Source of the DNA: Methylotuvimicrobium sp. KM2
GTDB taxonomy: Bacteria; Pseudomonadota; Gammaproteobacteria; Methylococcales; Methylomonadaceae
NCBI RefSeq assembly: GCF_038051925.1
Contig: NZ_CP150634.1
Span: forward strand, 2,550,300-2,614,299
DNA: 64,000 nucleotides
Direction of reading: 5' to 3'
Shown here: positions 18,945 to 28,411 of the stretch, piece after piece
Layout of the letters: each line of letters starts with the position of its first letter
How positions within the stretch are numbered: position 1 is the stretch's first letter
Program-made: the position numbers and the translations under genes
Notes under the pieces: model-generated
Told to the model about the DNA's origin: nothing
Seen by the model: only the letters and a program-made list of their open reading frames with translations
Databases searched by the model: none

Positions 18945-19580
18945 TCACAATGAAAAAGTCGATGCAAGAAACGATCTGAGATTCGAATAACCCGAAGGAA
19001 CAGGAATAACCCCCGATGCTAGGCCGATGACTTGGGCAGTGGTCAAAATATACTTATCAACGAATTGAGCATTAAGATAAGCTGCTACGATATGTGCATC
19101 ATTGGGGTTTGAAACCCCGTTGCATAATATAAGGCGCAATTGGTCGTTATTAGACGCTCCTGACCATATGTTGTCTTGAAAACTTGCGCCTAGATTCCAA
19201 GGGCTTGGACTTTCAGAACAATAGGCTTGAAGACCGGAAGCATCAAGCTTGGTATTGAGCAAACGGCCGTAGATAAGTCCTTCCGTACCTTTAAAGATAT
19301 ACTCGGTTCTCTGGTTTTCTTCACCTGTTCCGAAAGTTTCTCCTGGCACCGTACTTTCAGCGGGATCCGCCCAATAACTGATTGGATGTCCTGTAGCACA
19401 ACTACCGGGTCCGGTCTGCGATATATTACCGGAAAGCTGCTGAGATATACACTGAGCACCGAATACCGGCCGGCTGGCGAGGGTTGCGAGAACGGGCGTT
19501 ACGAGACCGGCTTTGCCGATAAACCGTCTTTTTTTATCAATCTGCTGCTGTAATTCAGGATTGTTTTCTTGATTTTTCAT
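18945..19580 (-). CDS. Exported protein of the PqqD/HprK-related cassette, possible substrate
   Basis: A 211-residue protein of unknown family. The N-terminus has KKRRFIGKAGLVTPVLATLA followed by SRPVFGAQC, like a Tat or Sec signal with cleavage near residue 41. The mature part has five cysteines and a CATGHPISYWADP segment recalling the SPGYWK motifs seen in proteins encoded beside other HPr-rel-A cassettes (from memory, not checked). Its position as first gene of the cassette makes it a candidate substrate of the PqqD-like protein and kinase. Most of its length is too big for a classic RiPP precursor. Confidence 0.6.
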   Translation of the reverse strand: MKNQENNPELQQQIDKKRRFIGKAGLVTPVLATLASRPVFGAQCISQQLSGNISQTGPGSCATGHPISYWADPAESTVPGETFGTGEENQRTEYIFKGTEGLIYGRLLNTKLDASGLQAYCSESPSPWNLGASFQDNIWSGASNNDQLRLILCNGVSNPNDAHIVAAYLNAQFVDKYILTTAQVIGLASGVIPVPSGYSNLRSFLASTFSL

Positions 19581-19728
19581 GGTGCACCTTCATTCAAAAA
19601 ATTGAAAAGGGAACAAATCTTCGCGGACTCTAACAGAATTTTCAGCTGTAGTACACTGGACAAAAGTACATATCAATTTAATACCTTAAAAAAATTAAAT
19701 CATGAAATATAGCCAATATCCGTTCTGT

Positions 19729-21615
19729 TTAGCCGTTTCGCATAAACGCTTCGAACATGAGCAAGGACCAAAGCGTAGTGCTGTTATCCCGTAGCCCGCT
19801 TTGATGCTGATCCAGCATCTTTTCAATAACACTTTGCTCGAACAATCCGGAATCCAGCATAGTATTTCCGAGTAAGGCGGACCTCACTTTTTCTTTCAAA
19901 GGACCTCTAAACCAACTTGCCAACGGAACCGCAAAACCCATTTTCGAGCGATACAAAATATCGTCCGGCAAATAATTCTCTAAAGACTTTTTAAAAATAT
20001 ATTTGCCTTCGCGGCCCTTCAATTTTAAATCCGGTTGAAGACTTGCAAACCACTCGACCAGCTTATGATCGAGCAACGGTACGCGGACTTCAAGCGCGTG
20101 CGCCATGCTGGCGCGGTCGACCTTGGTCAAGATATCGCCGGGCAAGTAGGTTTTGATATCGAGATATTGTACTAGCGACTGAGCGTCATAGCTAGCGGCA
20201 TTTTTGGCATGCCGTCTGAATACCTCGACCGCTTGATAGCCTTGTAGTTCTTGTTTCAAGTTTTGGCTAAACAAGGCGTTACGAATTTCGTTCGAATTGA
20301 CCGAAACGCTGTGAAAGTAGCCTTCGAGCGAATCGCGCGCGATCGATTCGAAGGTCGACTTGGCCCTGAAGATTTTCGGCGCCCAATCGGCTTTAGGATA
20401 GGTTCTCCCTAAAAAACCGAACAGCGGTTTGCGCAATCCATCGGACATGATATGCCGCATACGGTCTTCGTAAGTATGCCAACGGTAACGCCGGTAACCA
20501 GCCAGGTTTTCGTCGCCGCCGTCGCCCGAAAGAACCACCGTCACTTGCTTCTTCGCCAATTCGCAGACGCGATAAGTCGGTAGCGCGGAACTGTCGGCAT
20601 AGGGTTCGTCGTAAAGTCCGGCCAGACGATCGATCAAATGAAAATCGTCCGGATCGACTTGTTCGACGCGGTGAGCCGTATGGTAGCGTTCGGCAACCAA
20701 CTGCGCATATTTCGATTCATTGAAGGCCGGATCGCCGAACGAGATCGAGCAGGTATTGACCGGTTGTTCGGAAAGACCGGCCATCATCGCGACGACGCCG
20801 CTCGAATCGACGCCACCCGACAAAAACGCGCCGAGAGGCACATCGGCAACCATTCTAATGTCGACCGCTTCGCGAAAACGCTCAATCAGTTCTTCGGCAG
20901 TTTCTTGTTCGCTTTTAACCTGCCTGACGCCGAATTCGACATTCCAATATTGCACGGGCCGGTATTCTTGTTGACCCCGCTTGATCGTTAGCTTGAATCC
21001 GGGCTCGAGTTTGTGAACGTTTTTGTAGATCGTTTTCGGATCGGGGATATAGCCGAAGCCGAAATAATCTTCGACCGCCGTAGCATCGAGCTCTCTCGGT
21101 AATTGCGGGTGGACTTTCAGCGCTTTCAGTTCCGAACCGAATATAAACTGTCCGTTCGGCAATTCGGCGTAATACAAAGGCTTTATGCCTAAGCGGTCGC
21201 GCGCTAGAAACAAAGTTTCTTTCGCCCTATCCCAAATCGCGAATGCGAACATGCCTCGCAAACGGTCCACGCAAGACTCGCCCCATGCCTGCCAACCGAT
21301 CAGGATCACTTCGGTATCGCAATGCGTCTTGAAGGTATAGCCCAGTCCTTCGAGTTCTTTGCGCAATTCGGGAAAATTATAGACTTCGCCGTTGTAAGTC
21401 AATACGACATTGCCGTCTTGACTGTGCATCGGTTGCTGTCCGCTCGAAAGATCGATGATCGACAAACGCCGATGACCGAATCCCAAGCCGGGTTCGGTAT
21501 GCAAACCGCCTTCGTCAGGGCCACGATGATATTGCACCTCGTTCATCCGTCCCAGCAACTCGCGGTCGATTTCGCGTTTTTCCTTTAGATCAAAAATGCC
21601 GACGATTCCACACAT
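19729..21615 (-). CDS. asnB: Asparagine synthase-type amidotransferase (exosortase-A/PEP-CTERM associated)
   Basis: A 628-residue glutamine-dependent amidotransferase. The N-terminal class II glutaminase has its catalytic Cys2 (MCGIVGIFD) and the synthetase domain has the PP-loop SGGVDSSGVVAMM near residue 263. Asparagine synthases of this length next to exosortase-A style glycosyltransferases (XrtA/PEP-CTERM amidotransferase family) are thought to amidate a sugar or uronic acid in exopolysaccharide rather than make asparagine. The neighbours on the same strand support that. No exosortase gene is in the window. Confidence 0.88.
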   Translation of the reverse strand: MCGIVGIFDLKEKREIDRELLGRMNEVQYHRGPDEGGLHTEPGLGFGHRRLSIIDLSSGQQPMHSQDGNVVLTYNGEVYNFPELRKELEGLGYTFKTHCDTEVILIGWQAWGESCVDRLRGMFAFAIWDRAKETLFLARDRLGIKPLYYAELPNGQFIFGSELKALKVHPQLPRELDATAVEDYFGFGYIPDPKTIYKNVHKLEPGFKLTIKRGQQEYRPVQYWNVEFGVRQVKSEQETAEELIERFREAVDIRMVADVPLGAFLSGGVDSSGVVAMMAGLSEQPVNTCSISFGDPAFNESKYAQLVAERYHTAHRVEQVDPDDFHLIDRLAGLYDEPYADSSALPTYRVCELAKKQVTVVLSGDGGDENLAGYRRYRWHTYEDRMRHIMSDGLRKPLFGFLGRTYPKADWAPKIFRAKSTFESIARDSLEGYFHSVSVNSNEIRNALFSQNLKQELQGYQAVEVFRRHAKNAASYDAQSLVQYLDIKTYLPGDILTKVDRASMAHALEVRVPLLDHKLVEWFASLQPDLKLKGREGKYIFKKSLENYLPDDILYRSKMGFAVPLASWFRGPLKEKVRSALLGNTMLDSGLFEQSVIEKMLDQHQSGLRDNSTTLWSLLMFEAFMRNG

Positions 21616-21655
21616 AGTATTTTCCGGAAAAATAAAAACTCTTGAATTGAGCGTG

Positions 21656-22798
21656 TCACTGTAATGAATCGTACACGCTCAGATAATTTTTAACCATCGC
21701 ATCGATAGAAAAAGCTTGCAAGGCCCGTTCGCGACCTTTGCTGCCGTGCTCGATACATAGCTTCGAATCGCCGATATAGTCGCTTAGCCTACCCGCTAAC
21801 TCGGACGGATTTTGTCTTTCAACTAAAAACCCGGTTTTGCCGTGTTCTACGAGCTCGGGGTTGCCGCCGACGCGTGTTGCGATCACCGGCAAACCGCTCG
21901 CCATCGCCTCGAGTATCGTATTCGAAATGCCTTCGGCCTGGGACGGCAAGACGAAAACATCGAAACCGCGCATCAGTTCGGCAACGTCGCTTCGTTCGCC
22001 AGGCAGCCAGGCCTGATCGAGCAAATCGTTTTCAACCAACAATTGCCTCACTTCTGTACGTAACGGCCCTTCGCCGATCATGACCAATCCGACCGCATTT
22101 TTAGATTCGGAATGTCGCTTCAGCAATTCGACAAAAGCCCGCGCCAACGTCATTTGATCCTTAACCCCGTGCATGCGGCCGACCGTGCCGATGATCAACC
22201 TTTTTTCGGCATCGGGCCAGGGACAATCGCCGACAACGACTTTCGGACGTGCCGGCTGAAAGCGCTCGGTATCGACGCCGTTACAGATGCGCCGGATTTT
22301 CGAGTCGGGAATACCGACTTTTTCGCGCAGATAATTGTCGAGATGGCCGGAAAGCGGAATGAAGCGATCGATTATCAATCCCAGCATGCGCCGCAATAAT
22401 CGATATTTTTTGTTGCTGCCGTCCGGGTCGAACACATCCCAGCCGTGCTCGCCATGCACTCTATGTTTGACGCCGGCCAACAGCGCCGGAACCTGATATT
22501 CGATCGCGGCGAGATTGCGCGTATGTACGATCGCCGGCTTGATTTGTTTGAGCAAACGATACATTTTCACGAATGACTGCCAGTCCTGCCCTTCCCGTTT
22601 GTTCAATTCGTAAATTTCGACGTCTTTCCGCTGCAAGCGATTTTTGAAATCAGTGCTGTTTTTCAGGCAAATGATGACATGCCGGTAGCGATCGGACGGC
22701 ATGCGATTAATCAAATTCACCAAACCATTCTCCAATCCGCCGACGCCGAGGCTGTAGATGATGTGGGCGATTAGGGGGGGCGTTTGATTTAGGGGCAT
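21656..22798 (-). CDS. Glycosyltransferase family 4 (PEP-CTERM/EpsH1 associated)
   Basis: A 380-residue GT-B enzyme. It has the N-terminal glycine-rich acceptor loop SLGVGGLENGLVNLINRM and the C-terminal nucleotide-sugar site PSQAEGISNTILEAMASGLP with E-x7-E, typical of GT4. It closely resembles the sugar transferases found with exosortase-A polysaccharide loci. It lies 40 bases upstream of the amidotransferase gene. No ribosome site is visible before the ATG: eight bases upstream begins an array of eight heptamers (22807-22862), which occupies the usual promoter/RBS region. Confidence 0.88.
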   Translation of the reverse strand: MPLNQTPPLIAHIIYSLGVGGLENGLVNLINRMPSDRYRHVIICLKNSTDFKNRLQRKDVEIYELNKREGQDWQSFVKMYRLLKQIKPAIVHTRNLAAIEYQVPALLAGVKHRVHGEHGWDVFDPDGSNKKYRLLRRMLGLIIDRFIPLSGHLDNYLREKVGIPDSKIRRICNGVDTERFQPARPKVVVGDCPWPDAEKRLIIGTVGRMHGVKDQMTLARAFVELLKRHSESKNAVGLVMIGEGPLRTEVRQLLVENDLLDQAWLPGERSDVAELMRGFDVFVLPSQAEGISNTILEAMASGLPVIATRVGGNPELVEHGKTGFLVERQNPSELAGRLSDYIGDSKLCIEHGSKGRERALQAFSIDAMVKNYLSVYDSLQ

Positions 22799-22806
22799 AT
22801 GTTTAA

Positions 22807-22862
22807 GGTTAGCGGTTAGCGGTTAGCGGTTAGCGGTTAGCGGTTAGCGGTTAGCGGTTAGC
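22807..22862 (-). repeat. Heptanucleotide tandem array, GGTTAGC x8
   Basis: Eight perfect copies of GGTTAGC (minus strand GCTAACC), immediately upstream of the glycosyltransferase start codon. Seven is not a multiple of three, and copy-number change would alter spacing upstream of the start. Confidence 0.95.
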
Positions 22863-22941
22863 GGGATTTTGAAACTAATATTAGCCTTGTCAAGTAAAAA
22901 TGCCCATTTACTAACTGTTTACCACTCTCTTCTCCCCCTGC

Positions 22942-23331
22942 TCACCGCTTACTACTATCTATCTTCTGTTTATGAAACTTATGAAGTCCTGAGACTAATT
23001 TTGATGTTCTGGTTAACATATCTTCAAGCACCTGATCCGATGAGGCAAAACCAAGATCAAGTGCAAGAAGATATTGTGTTTCCAATTCGCTCAAAGAACC
23101 TTTGGTTATGCTCAAAAAATGGACAATCTCGCGCGATCCCGTTCTTCCAGCACCTTCAGCAATGTTGGATGGAATGGAAATTGCCGCCCGCCTAATTTGC
23201 GGCTGTAAACCATACTTTTCTTCGATTGGAAAATCTTGAGACCAGAGATATACCAACTTTACTAAATGCATTGCCGATTGCCATGCTTGCAATTGGTAAT
23301 GTGGTTTGTAGTCCCTCTCAGCTTCACCCAT
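22942..23331 (-). CDS. Four-helix bundle protein (S23 / intervening-sequence protein family)
   Basis: A 129-residue helical protein with family motifs YQLQAWQSAMHLVKLVY, FPIEEKYGLQPQIRRAA and SIPSNIAEGAGR. The family was first noticed in intervening sequences of 23S rRNA genes and is now found widely; its role is unclear. The gene sits alone between two heptamer arrays and interrupts an otherwise continuous polysaccharide operon, so it may be a later insertion. It starts 9 bases after the CAGTGAG array. Confidence 0.85.
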   Translation of the reverse strand: MGEAERDYKPHYQLQAWQSAMHLVKLVYLWSQDFPIEEKYGLQPQIRRAAISIPSNIAEGAGRTGSREIVHFLSITKGSLSELETQYLLALDLGFASSDQVLEDMLTRTSKLVSGLHKFHKQKIDSSKR

Positions 23332-23339
23332 CTATACCG

Positions 23340-23401
23340 CTCACTGCTCACTGCTCACTGCTCACTGCTCACTGCTCACTGCTCACTGCTCACTGCTCAC
23401 T
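23340..23401 (-). repeat. Heptanucleotide tandem array, CTCACTG x8
   Basis: Eight perfect copies of CTCACTG (minus strand CAGTGAG) plus a six-base partial. It lies between the epimerase stop codon (the partial unit runs into it) and the start of the four-helix gene. Confidence 0.95.
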
Positions 23402-24407
23402 AAAAATTATAGTAACTCCCATACCACTCAACAAACCGCGCTATCCCAACTTCAATCGGCGTTCCTGGCTTATAGCCGACATCTTGCACCAGCGCTTCGA
23501 CATCGGCATAGGTGTCGGGGACGTCGCCGGGTTGCAGCGGCAGTAATTCTTTTTCGGCGGTCTTGCCCAAGCACTGTTCCAATACTTCGATATATTTCAT
23601 CAACTCGACAGGACTTTGATTCCCGATGTTGTAAACCCGCCATGGGGCGCGGCTAGTTCCGGGGTCGGGTTTCGCGCCGGTCCAATCCGGGTTAGGTTGA
23701 GCAATATTATCAAGTGTCCGGATCACGCCTTCGACAATGTCGTCGATGTAGGTGAAATCGCGGCGATGCTTACCGTAATTGAAAACTTGGATTTTTTCGC
23801 CATTTAGTATGGCTTTGGTAAACAAAAACAAAGCCATATCAGGCCGCCCCCAAGGCCCGTATACGGTAAAGAATCGTAATCCGGTCGTTGGCAGGTTATA
23901 GAGATTGCTATAGGTATGCGCCATCAGTTCGTTGGCTTTTTTCGAAGCCGCATAAAGACTCAACGGATGATCGACATTGTCGTGAACCGAAAACGGCATG
24001 CTTTCGTTCGCACCGTATACCGAACTGCTCGATGCATAGACCAAATGTTCGACACCGTAATGCCGGCAGCCTTCCAAAATGTTGATGAAGCCGACGATAT
24101 TGCTGTCGATGTAAGCATGCGGGTTTTCGATCGAATAGCGCACGCCGGCTTGCGCGGCTAAATTGACGACGCGCTCCGGACGATGCTCTTTGAATACCTG
24201 TTCAATGCTATCCCGGTCGGCCAAGTCGGCTCGGATATCGGTATAATGCTCATGATCGAGTATTCGCGCCAAGCGTGACTTTTTCAGATTGACATCGTAA
24301 TAGTCGTTTAGATTGTCGATTCCGATGACTTCATCGCCTCTTTCGAGCAGACGCAAAGCCAAATGATTGCCGATAAAACCGGCGGTTCCAGTTACCAGTA
24401 TTTTCAT
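23400..24407 (-). CDS. UDP-glucuronate 4-epimerase-like NAD-dependent epimerase
   Basis: A 335-residue short-chain epimerase of the extended SDR type. It has the N-terminal NAD site [16 protein letters not shown], the catalytic YAASKKANE (YxxxK) and a C-terminal sugar-binding part ([14 protein letters not shown]). It best fits the capsular UDP-glucuronate epimerase family, interconverting UDP-glucuronate and UDP-galacturonate. The start is 3 bases after the nucleotide-sugar dehydrogenase gene, which would supply a uronic-acid substrate. Confidence 0.9.
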   Translation of the reverse strand: MKILVTGTAGFIGNHLALRLLERGDEVIGIDNLNDYYDVNLKKSRLARILDHEHYTDIRADLADRDSIEQVFKEHRPERVVNLAAQAGVRYSIENPHAYIDSNIVGFINILEGCRHYGVEHLVYASSSSVYGANESMPFSVHDNVDHPLSLYAASKKANELMAHTYSNLYNLPTTGLRFFTVYGPWGRPDMALFLFTKAILNGEKIQVFNYGKHRRDFTYIDDIVEGVIRTLDNIAQPNPDWTGAKPDPGTSRAPWRVYNIGNQSPVELMKYIEVLEQCLGKTAEKELLPLQPGDVPDTYADVEALVQDVGYKPGTPIEVGIARFVEWYGSYYNF

Positions 24408-24410
24408 AAA

Positions 24411-25682
24411 TTACAAACGTGCGTCAGTCAGTTCGGCCGGAAAAACGTATTTCAAATCGTAAATTACCGAGTCTTTTTTACCCATCGCCTTGATTGAAGC
24501 GATATCCATTCGCTTGAATTGCTCATGCGCTACGGCCAAGAGCATCGCATCGTAACGCCCGTCTTCCGGCTTGTCGATGGTTGTTATGCCGTATTCCTCA
24601 AACGCTTCGGCCGGATCGATCCAAGGATCGTAAACATGCACGTTAACGCCGTAACTTTGCAGTTCTTTGACGATATCGACGACACGGGTATTGCGTAAAT
24701 CGGGGCAATTCTCCTTGAACGTCAAACCCATGATCAGCACATCGGAATCTTTGATATGGATGCGTTTTTGGAGCATCAATTTGATTAATTGCGACACGAC
24801 ATATTCGCCCATGCCGTCATTGATACGGCGTCCCGACAAAATGACTTCGGGATTGTAGCCGATCGCTTGGGCCTTATGAGTCAAGTAATAAGGGTCGACA
24901 CCAATACAATGTCCGCCGACCAATCCGGGCCGGAACGGTAAAAAATTCCATTTGGTGCCGGCAGCCAACAACACTTCTTCGGTATCGATGCCGAGTTTAT
25001 TGAAGATGATCGCTAATTCATTGATCAATGCGATATTCAGGTCGCGTTGCGTATTCTCGATGACTTTGGCCGCTTCGGCGACTTTAATACTACTGGCCTT
25101 GTGCGTGCCGGCCGTGATGATGCTTTGATAAAGCCGGTCGATGCGGTCGGCGATTTCGGGAGTCGAACCGGAGGTCACTTTGAGAATATTGGTGACTCGG
25201 TGTTCTTTGTCGCCGGGATTAATCCGTTCCGGGCTGTAGCCGGCAAAGAAATCTTGGTTGAATGTCAACCCCGATATTTTTTCCAGAATCGGCACGCAAA
25301 CTTCCTCGGTCGCGCCGGGGTAAACGGTCGATTCGTAAATAACGATATCGTTAGGTTTAATCAGCCCGCCTAGCAGGGCGCTGGCTTTTTCCAATGGAGT
25401 CAAATCGGGCTGTTTATATTCATTGATCGGTGTTGGCACCGTAACAATGTAAATATTGCAGGCTTTGATTTCCTCGGCCGATGAGGTATAAGTCAAATGA
25501 ACGGCTTCTTTTAATTCTTCCTCGTCGACTTCAAGCGTGTGATCGCTCCCGTTTTGCAACTCTTTGATACGCTCTGCATTGATATCGAAACCGATTGTCG
25601 GGTATTTCTTCCCGAATTCGACGGCTAAGGGCAGACCGACATAACCGAGACCGATCATTCCCAACTTGGCATTTTCTAACAT
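24411..25682 (-). CDS. Nucleotide-sugar dehydrogenase (TviB/WbpO type)
   Basis: A 423-residue UDP-sugar 6-dehydrogenase. It has the NAD site [16 protein letters not shown] at the N-terminus and the catalytic cysteine in [16 protein letters not shown], with the C-terminal UDP-binding domain after it. It resembles Vi-antigen TviB and UDP-N-acetylgalactosamine dehydrogenases more than UDP-glucose dehydrogenase; the exact sugar is uncertain. First gene of the minus-strand polysaccharide block. Confidence 0.9.
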   Translation of the reverse strand: MLENAKLGMIGLGYVGLPLAVEFGKKYPTIGFDINAERIKELQNGSDHTLEVDEEELKEAVHLTYTSSAEEIKACNIYIVTVPTPINEYKQPDLTPLEKASALLGGLIKPNDIVIYESTVYPGATEEVCVPILEKISGLTFNQDFFAGYSPERINPGDKEHRVTNILKVTSGSTPEIADRIDRLYQSIITAGTHKASSIKVAEAAKVIENTQRDLNIALINELAIIFNKLGIDTEEVLLAAGTKWNFLPFRPGLVGGHCIGVDPYYLTHKAQAIGYNPEVILSGRRINDGMGEYVVSQLIKLMLQKRIHIKDSDVLIMGLTFKENCPDLRNTRVVDIVKELQSYGVNVHVYDPWIDPAEAFEEYGITTIDKPEDGRYDAMLLAVAHEQFKRMDIASIKAMGKKDSVIYDLKYVFPAELTDARL

Positions 25683-25956
25683 AGGTTTTTATTCCTTTTT
25701 CTAAAACTCGAATATTAAATATTTCTAAACAGCAAAACGTTACCAAAGACGATTCTTAATAAAGCTCACTTTTCTAATTTTTGATAAAGCTTAGCAGAGC
25801 GTAATTTAATTTTAAGCGCGATTTATTACAGTTTCGTAATTTTTTCGACTACTTAAACCAATCGAGCCGGCATCCTTTATTTTATTGAATTCGCTAGGGG
25901 AACTTACAAGCAATTTATGAACTCATAATGTTCGACGCTATGTAAGGAGATACCTC

Positions 25957-26331
25957 ATGAATAGTAATGAAACCGATAATAATAAAAACAACGCCGAAAA
26001 AATGGAAAAGCTCAAAAACCTAACCGGCATCGTCTATTTATGTCAAGTCCTGGCATTCGGTTTTGCGGGCTTGCCTATTTTCATCGGTGTCGCGATTAAC
26101 TTCATTAAACGAAACGATGTTCGGGGCACTTGGTTGGAATCTCATTTCGACTGGCAAATCAAAACCGCTTGGGTCGCTGTCGCATTGTTAGCGGCAAGCG
26201 GATTGACGTTTGCGATGGGCTTGGGTTGGTTTTTATTGCTATTTGCCGTGTTGTGGCTGGTTTACCGAATAGCCTTGGGCTGGCATACCCTATTCGATAA
26301 TAAACCGATGGTTCCCAAAAATTTCAAATAA
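25957..26331 (+). CDS. Small membrane protein (COG3671-like)
   Basis: A 124-residue protein with a charged Asn/Lys-rich N-terminus and three hydrophobic segments (about 27-48, 66-85, 88-105). WLESHFDWQIKTAW between helices one and two is the mark of this family of predicted membrane proteins. An AAGGAG ribosome site lies just before the ATG. Function unknown. Confidence 0.8.
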   Translation: MNSNETDNNKNNAEKMEKLKNLTGIVYLCQVLAFGFAGLPIFIGVAINFIKRNDVRGTWLESHFDWQIKTAWVAVALLAASGLTFAMGLGWFLLLFAVLWLVYRIALGWHTLFDNKPMVPKNFK

Positions 26332-26359
26332 ACCAGCGCATTCGCCCAAACAGCAACAC

Positions 26360-26962
26360 TCAAGCCCATCGACTTCTGAGTTTATCGCGATTCAATGCCA
26401 GCCATTGAATCGCAACGATCGGAATCCCCGAGTTAATTTTACCCTGCTCCATGAGCCGATAAGCCTCATCGAAACTCACGACCGAAACCCGAATATCCTC
26501 CTGCTCATGATCTAAACCATGAATTCCGCCGACGCCGGTACTATCGATTCTGCCGCAATAAAGGCTAAGCCACTCCGACGAACCGCCGGGAGTCGTGTAA
26601 AACGCATTGATCGGCAGTAATTCCAGAATCTCGCAGCCGGCTTCTTCGATCGCCTCTCGGTAAGCGACTTCCTCCGGCGATTCGCCCTCCTCGACCGCTC
26701 CTGCAACGATTTCCAACAACCAAGGGGTTTCCGGCCTTAAAATCGCACCGACCCTGAATTGTTCGATCAAAACAACGGTATCTTTGACCGGGTCGTATAA
26801 CAAGACCGCGACACAAGAACCGCGTCTGAATAATTCGCGTTCGATTTCCGGGCTCCAACCGCCGGCGAATAAACGATGTTTAAGCCGGTATTTTTCCAAC
26901 CGGAAAAAACCGTGATAAACCTCATACTTATCGAGAACTTTAAAATCCTTAGGAACAAACAT
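26360..26962 (-). CDS. nudF: ADP-ribose pyrophosphatase-type NUDIX hydrolase
   Basis: A NUDIX hydrolase of 200 residues likely to cleave ADP-ribose to AMP and ribose-5-phosphate. The Nudix box is complete: GAVEEGESPEEVAYREAIEE, then AGCEI. The frame is open to 27055, but the extra 31 residues are encoded by the end of a family C repeat. The ATG at 26962 (MFVPKDFKVLDKYE) follows a GAGG ribosome site and gives the usual family length, so I take that start. Confidence 0.9.
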   Translation of the reverse strand: MFVPKDFKVLDKYEVYHGFFRLEKYRLKHRLFAGGWSPEIERELFRRGSCVAVLLYDPVKDTVVLIEQFRVGAILRPETPWLLEIVAGAVEEGESPEEVAYREAIEEAGCEILELLPINAFYTTPGGSSEWLSLYCGRIDSTGVGGIHGLDHEQEDIRVSVVSFDEAYRLMEQGKINSGIPIVAIQWLALNRDKLRSRWA

Positions 26963-26990
26963 GAAATAACCTCGACAAATGTAGGAAGGG

Positions 26991-27134
26991 GGTTCGGTGG
27001 CTCGATTGACAGGTGTCGGCGGCAGGGCAGATTTTTGCTCCTGCAAAATCTGCATTCATGCCATCCATGGCAATCAGATTCCGCCGCCAAGCATGGACGT
27101 ATTCACGGCGCCCTGTCAAGCGAGTCACCGAACC
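26991..27134 (+). repeat. Family C repeat, copy 3, carrying family E
   Basis: GGTTCGGTGGCTCGATTGAC at the left and CTGTCAAGCGAGTCACCG at the right. The inner hairpin loop holds a family E module (27028-27081) where other copies have only a few bases. The core reads GCATGGACGTATTCACGG. Confidence 0.8.
27028..27081 (+). repeat. Family E module inserted in family C
   Basis: CAGATTTT..AAAATCTG forms an 8-bp stem, followed by GCATTCATGCCATCCATGG. Nearly the same module is at 4405 in a family D copy. Confidence 0.6.
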
Positions 27135-27187
27135 GCCACAAAGCGTAATGCTTGTAGAAATTATTTTGTGCATATTCCTTATCTATA

Positions 27188-28294
27188 TTATTTTTGATAG
27201 GTTACCTTATAAATAACACCTAAGTTATCGTCGGAAATCAACAAACTACCGTCCGGCATTTCCAGGATATCGACCGGACGCCCCAAAACCTCATCGGACG
27301 ATGTTAGCCAACCGGAAATGAAGGAATGTTCGGATACAGGCCTGCCGTTTTTAAATTTGACCAAGGCGATGCGATAACCGTGAGGCTGACTCCGATTCCA
27401 TGAACCGTGTTGGGCAACGAATAGCTGTTGTTTAAAGCGTTCGGGAAATTGATCGCCTCGATAAAAACGCATACCCAATGGCGCTTTATGAGCCTTGAAT
27501 TGCCATGCAGGAGCGACAAATTCCTCGCAGCTTCGTTGCTTGCCGAATTCCGGGTCGGCAATAGTGCCGCCGTGGCAATAAGGAAAGCCGAAGTGCTGAC
27601 CGGACTCCGTCCATTGATTCAATTCATCGGGCGGAATATCGTCCCCCATTAGATCGCGGCCGTTTTCGGTAAAGAACAGCGTATTCGTTCCGGGCTGCCA
27701 ATCGAAACCGACGGTATTTCTTATCCCATGCGCTAAAATTTCAAGATCGGAACCGTCGGGGTTCAAGCGAATCAAGGTTGCATAGATTTTTTTATCCGGC
27801 TCGCAAACATTGCAGGGCGCACCGACCGCGGTATAGAGCTTGCCGTCCGGGCCGAAACGTAAATATTTCCAGCCGTGATGCCGATCGGAAGGTAAACCGT
27901 CGAAGACCGCGACTGGTTTAGGCGGGTTCGCCAAATTATCGATGATATTGTCGAAACGGATAATCCGGTTGACTTCCGCAACATATAGCGAACCGTTCTG
28001 AAACGCCACGCCGTTAGGCATGTATAAATCGGTCGCGATGACATAGCGTTTGTCGGCCTTACCATCGCCATTAGTGTCTTGAACCGCATAAACGGCGCCT
28101 TGTTGACGGCTCCCGACAAAAATAACGCCTTTTTCGCCTTGCGCCAATGAACGGGCATTCGGAAGATTCTCGGCAAATAATGAAATGGAAAAACCGATCG
28201 GCAGCTGTAATTTTTTTAAAACTTCATTGACACTTGCGGCATGAACCGGACACGCTAGAATTAGCGATAGCATAAAAAAGATTTTGGCTTTCAT
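27188..28294 (-). CDS. Exported PQQ-type glucose/sorbosone dehydrogenase-like protein
   Basis: A 368-residue protein with a clear signal peptide (residues 1-19, ending PVHA-AS) and a six-bladed beta-propeller resembling soluble quinoprotein glucose dehydrogenases and sorbosone dehydrogenases (LPIGFSISLFAENLPNARSLA; TVGFDWQPGTNTLFFTENGRD; VAQHGSWNRSQPHGYRIALV). It would oxidise a sugar or other alcohol in the periplasm with PQQ, though some family members have lost that activity. Monocistronic. Confidence 0.85.
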   Translation of the reverse strand: MKAKIFFMLSLILACPVHAASVNEVLKKLQLPIGFSISLFAENLPNARSLAQGEKGVIFVGSRQQGAVYAVQDTNGDGKADKRYVIATDLYMPNGVAFQNGSLYVAEVNRIIRFDNIIDNLANPPKPVAVFDGLPSDRHHGWKYLRFGPDGKLYTAVGAPCNVCEPDKKIYATLIRLNPDGSDLEILAHGIRNTVGFDWQPGTNTLFFTENGRDLMGDDIPPDELNQWTESGQHFGFPYCHGGTIADPEFGKQRSCEEFVAPAWQFKAHKAPLGMRFYRGDQFPERFKQQLFVAQHGSWNRSQPHGYRIALVKFKNGRPVSEHSFISGWLTSSDEVLGRPVDILEMPDGSLLISDDNLGVIYKVTYQK

Positions 28295-28411
28295 ACAGAG
28301 GCCTCCAACGAATAAACTTTTCGGTATGGTAACACTCTAAAAAGCGCTTGAAATAAAAAAATTATCCCTTATATCGTAATCAACATTTAATAAACTAAAG
28401 GTAATACACTT

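Noticed and set aside
26963..27055. N-terminal extension of the NUDIX protein by 31 residues
   Set aside because: The extra residues are translated from a family C repeat, and the downstream ATG has a good ribosome site and gives the family length.
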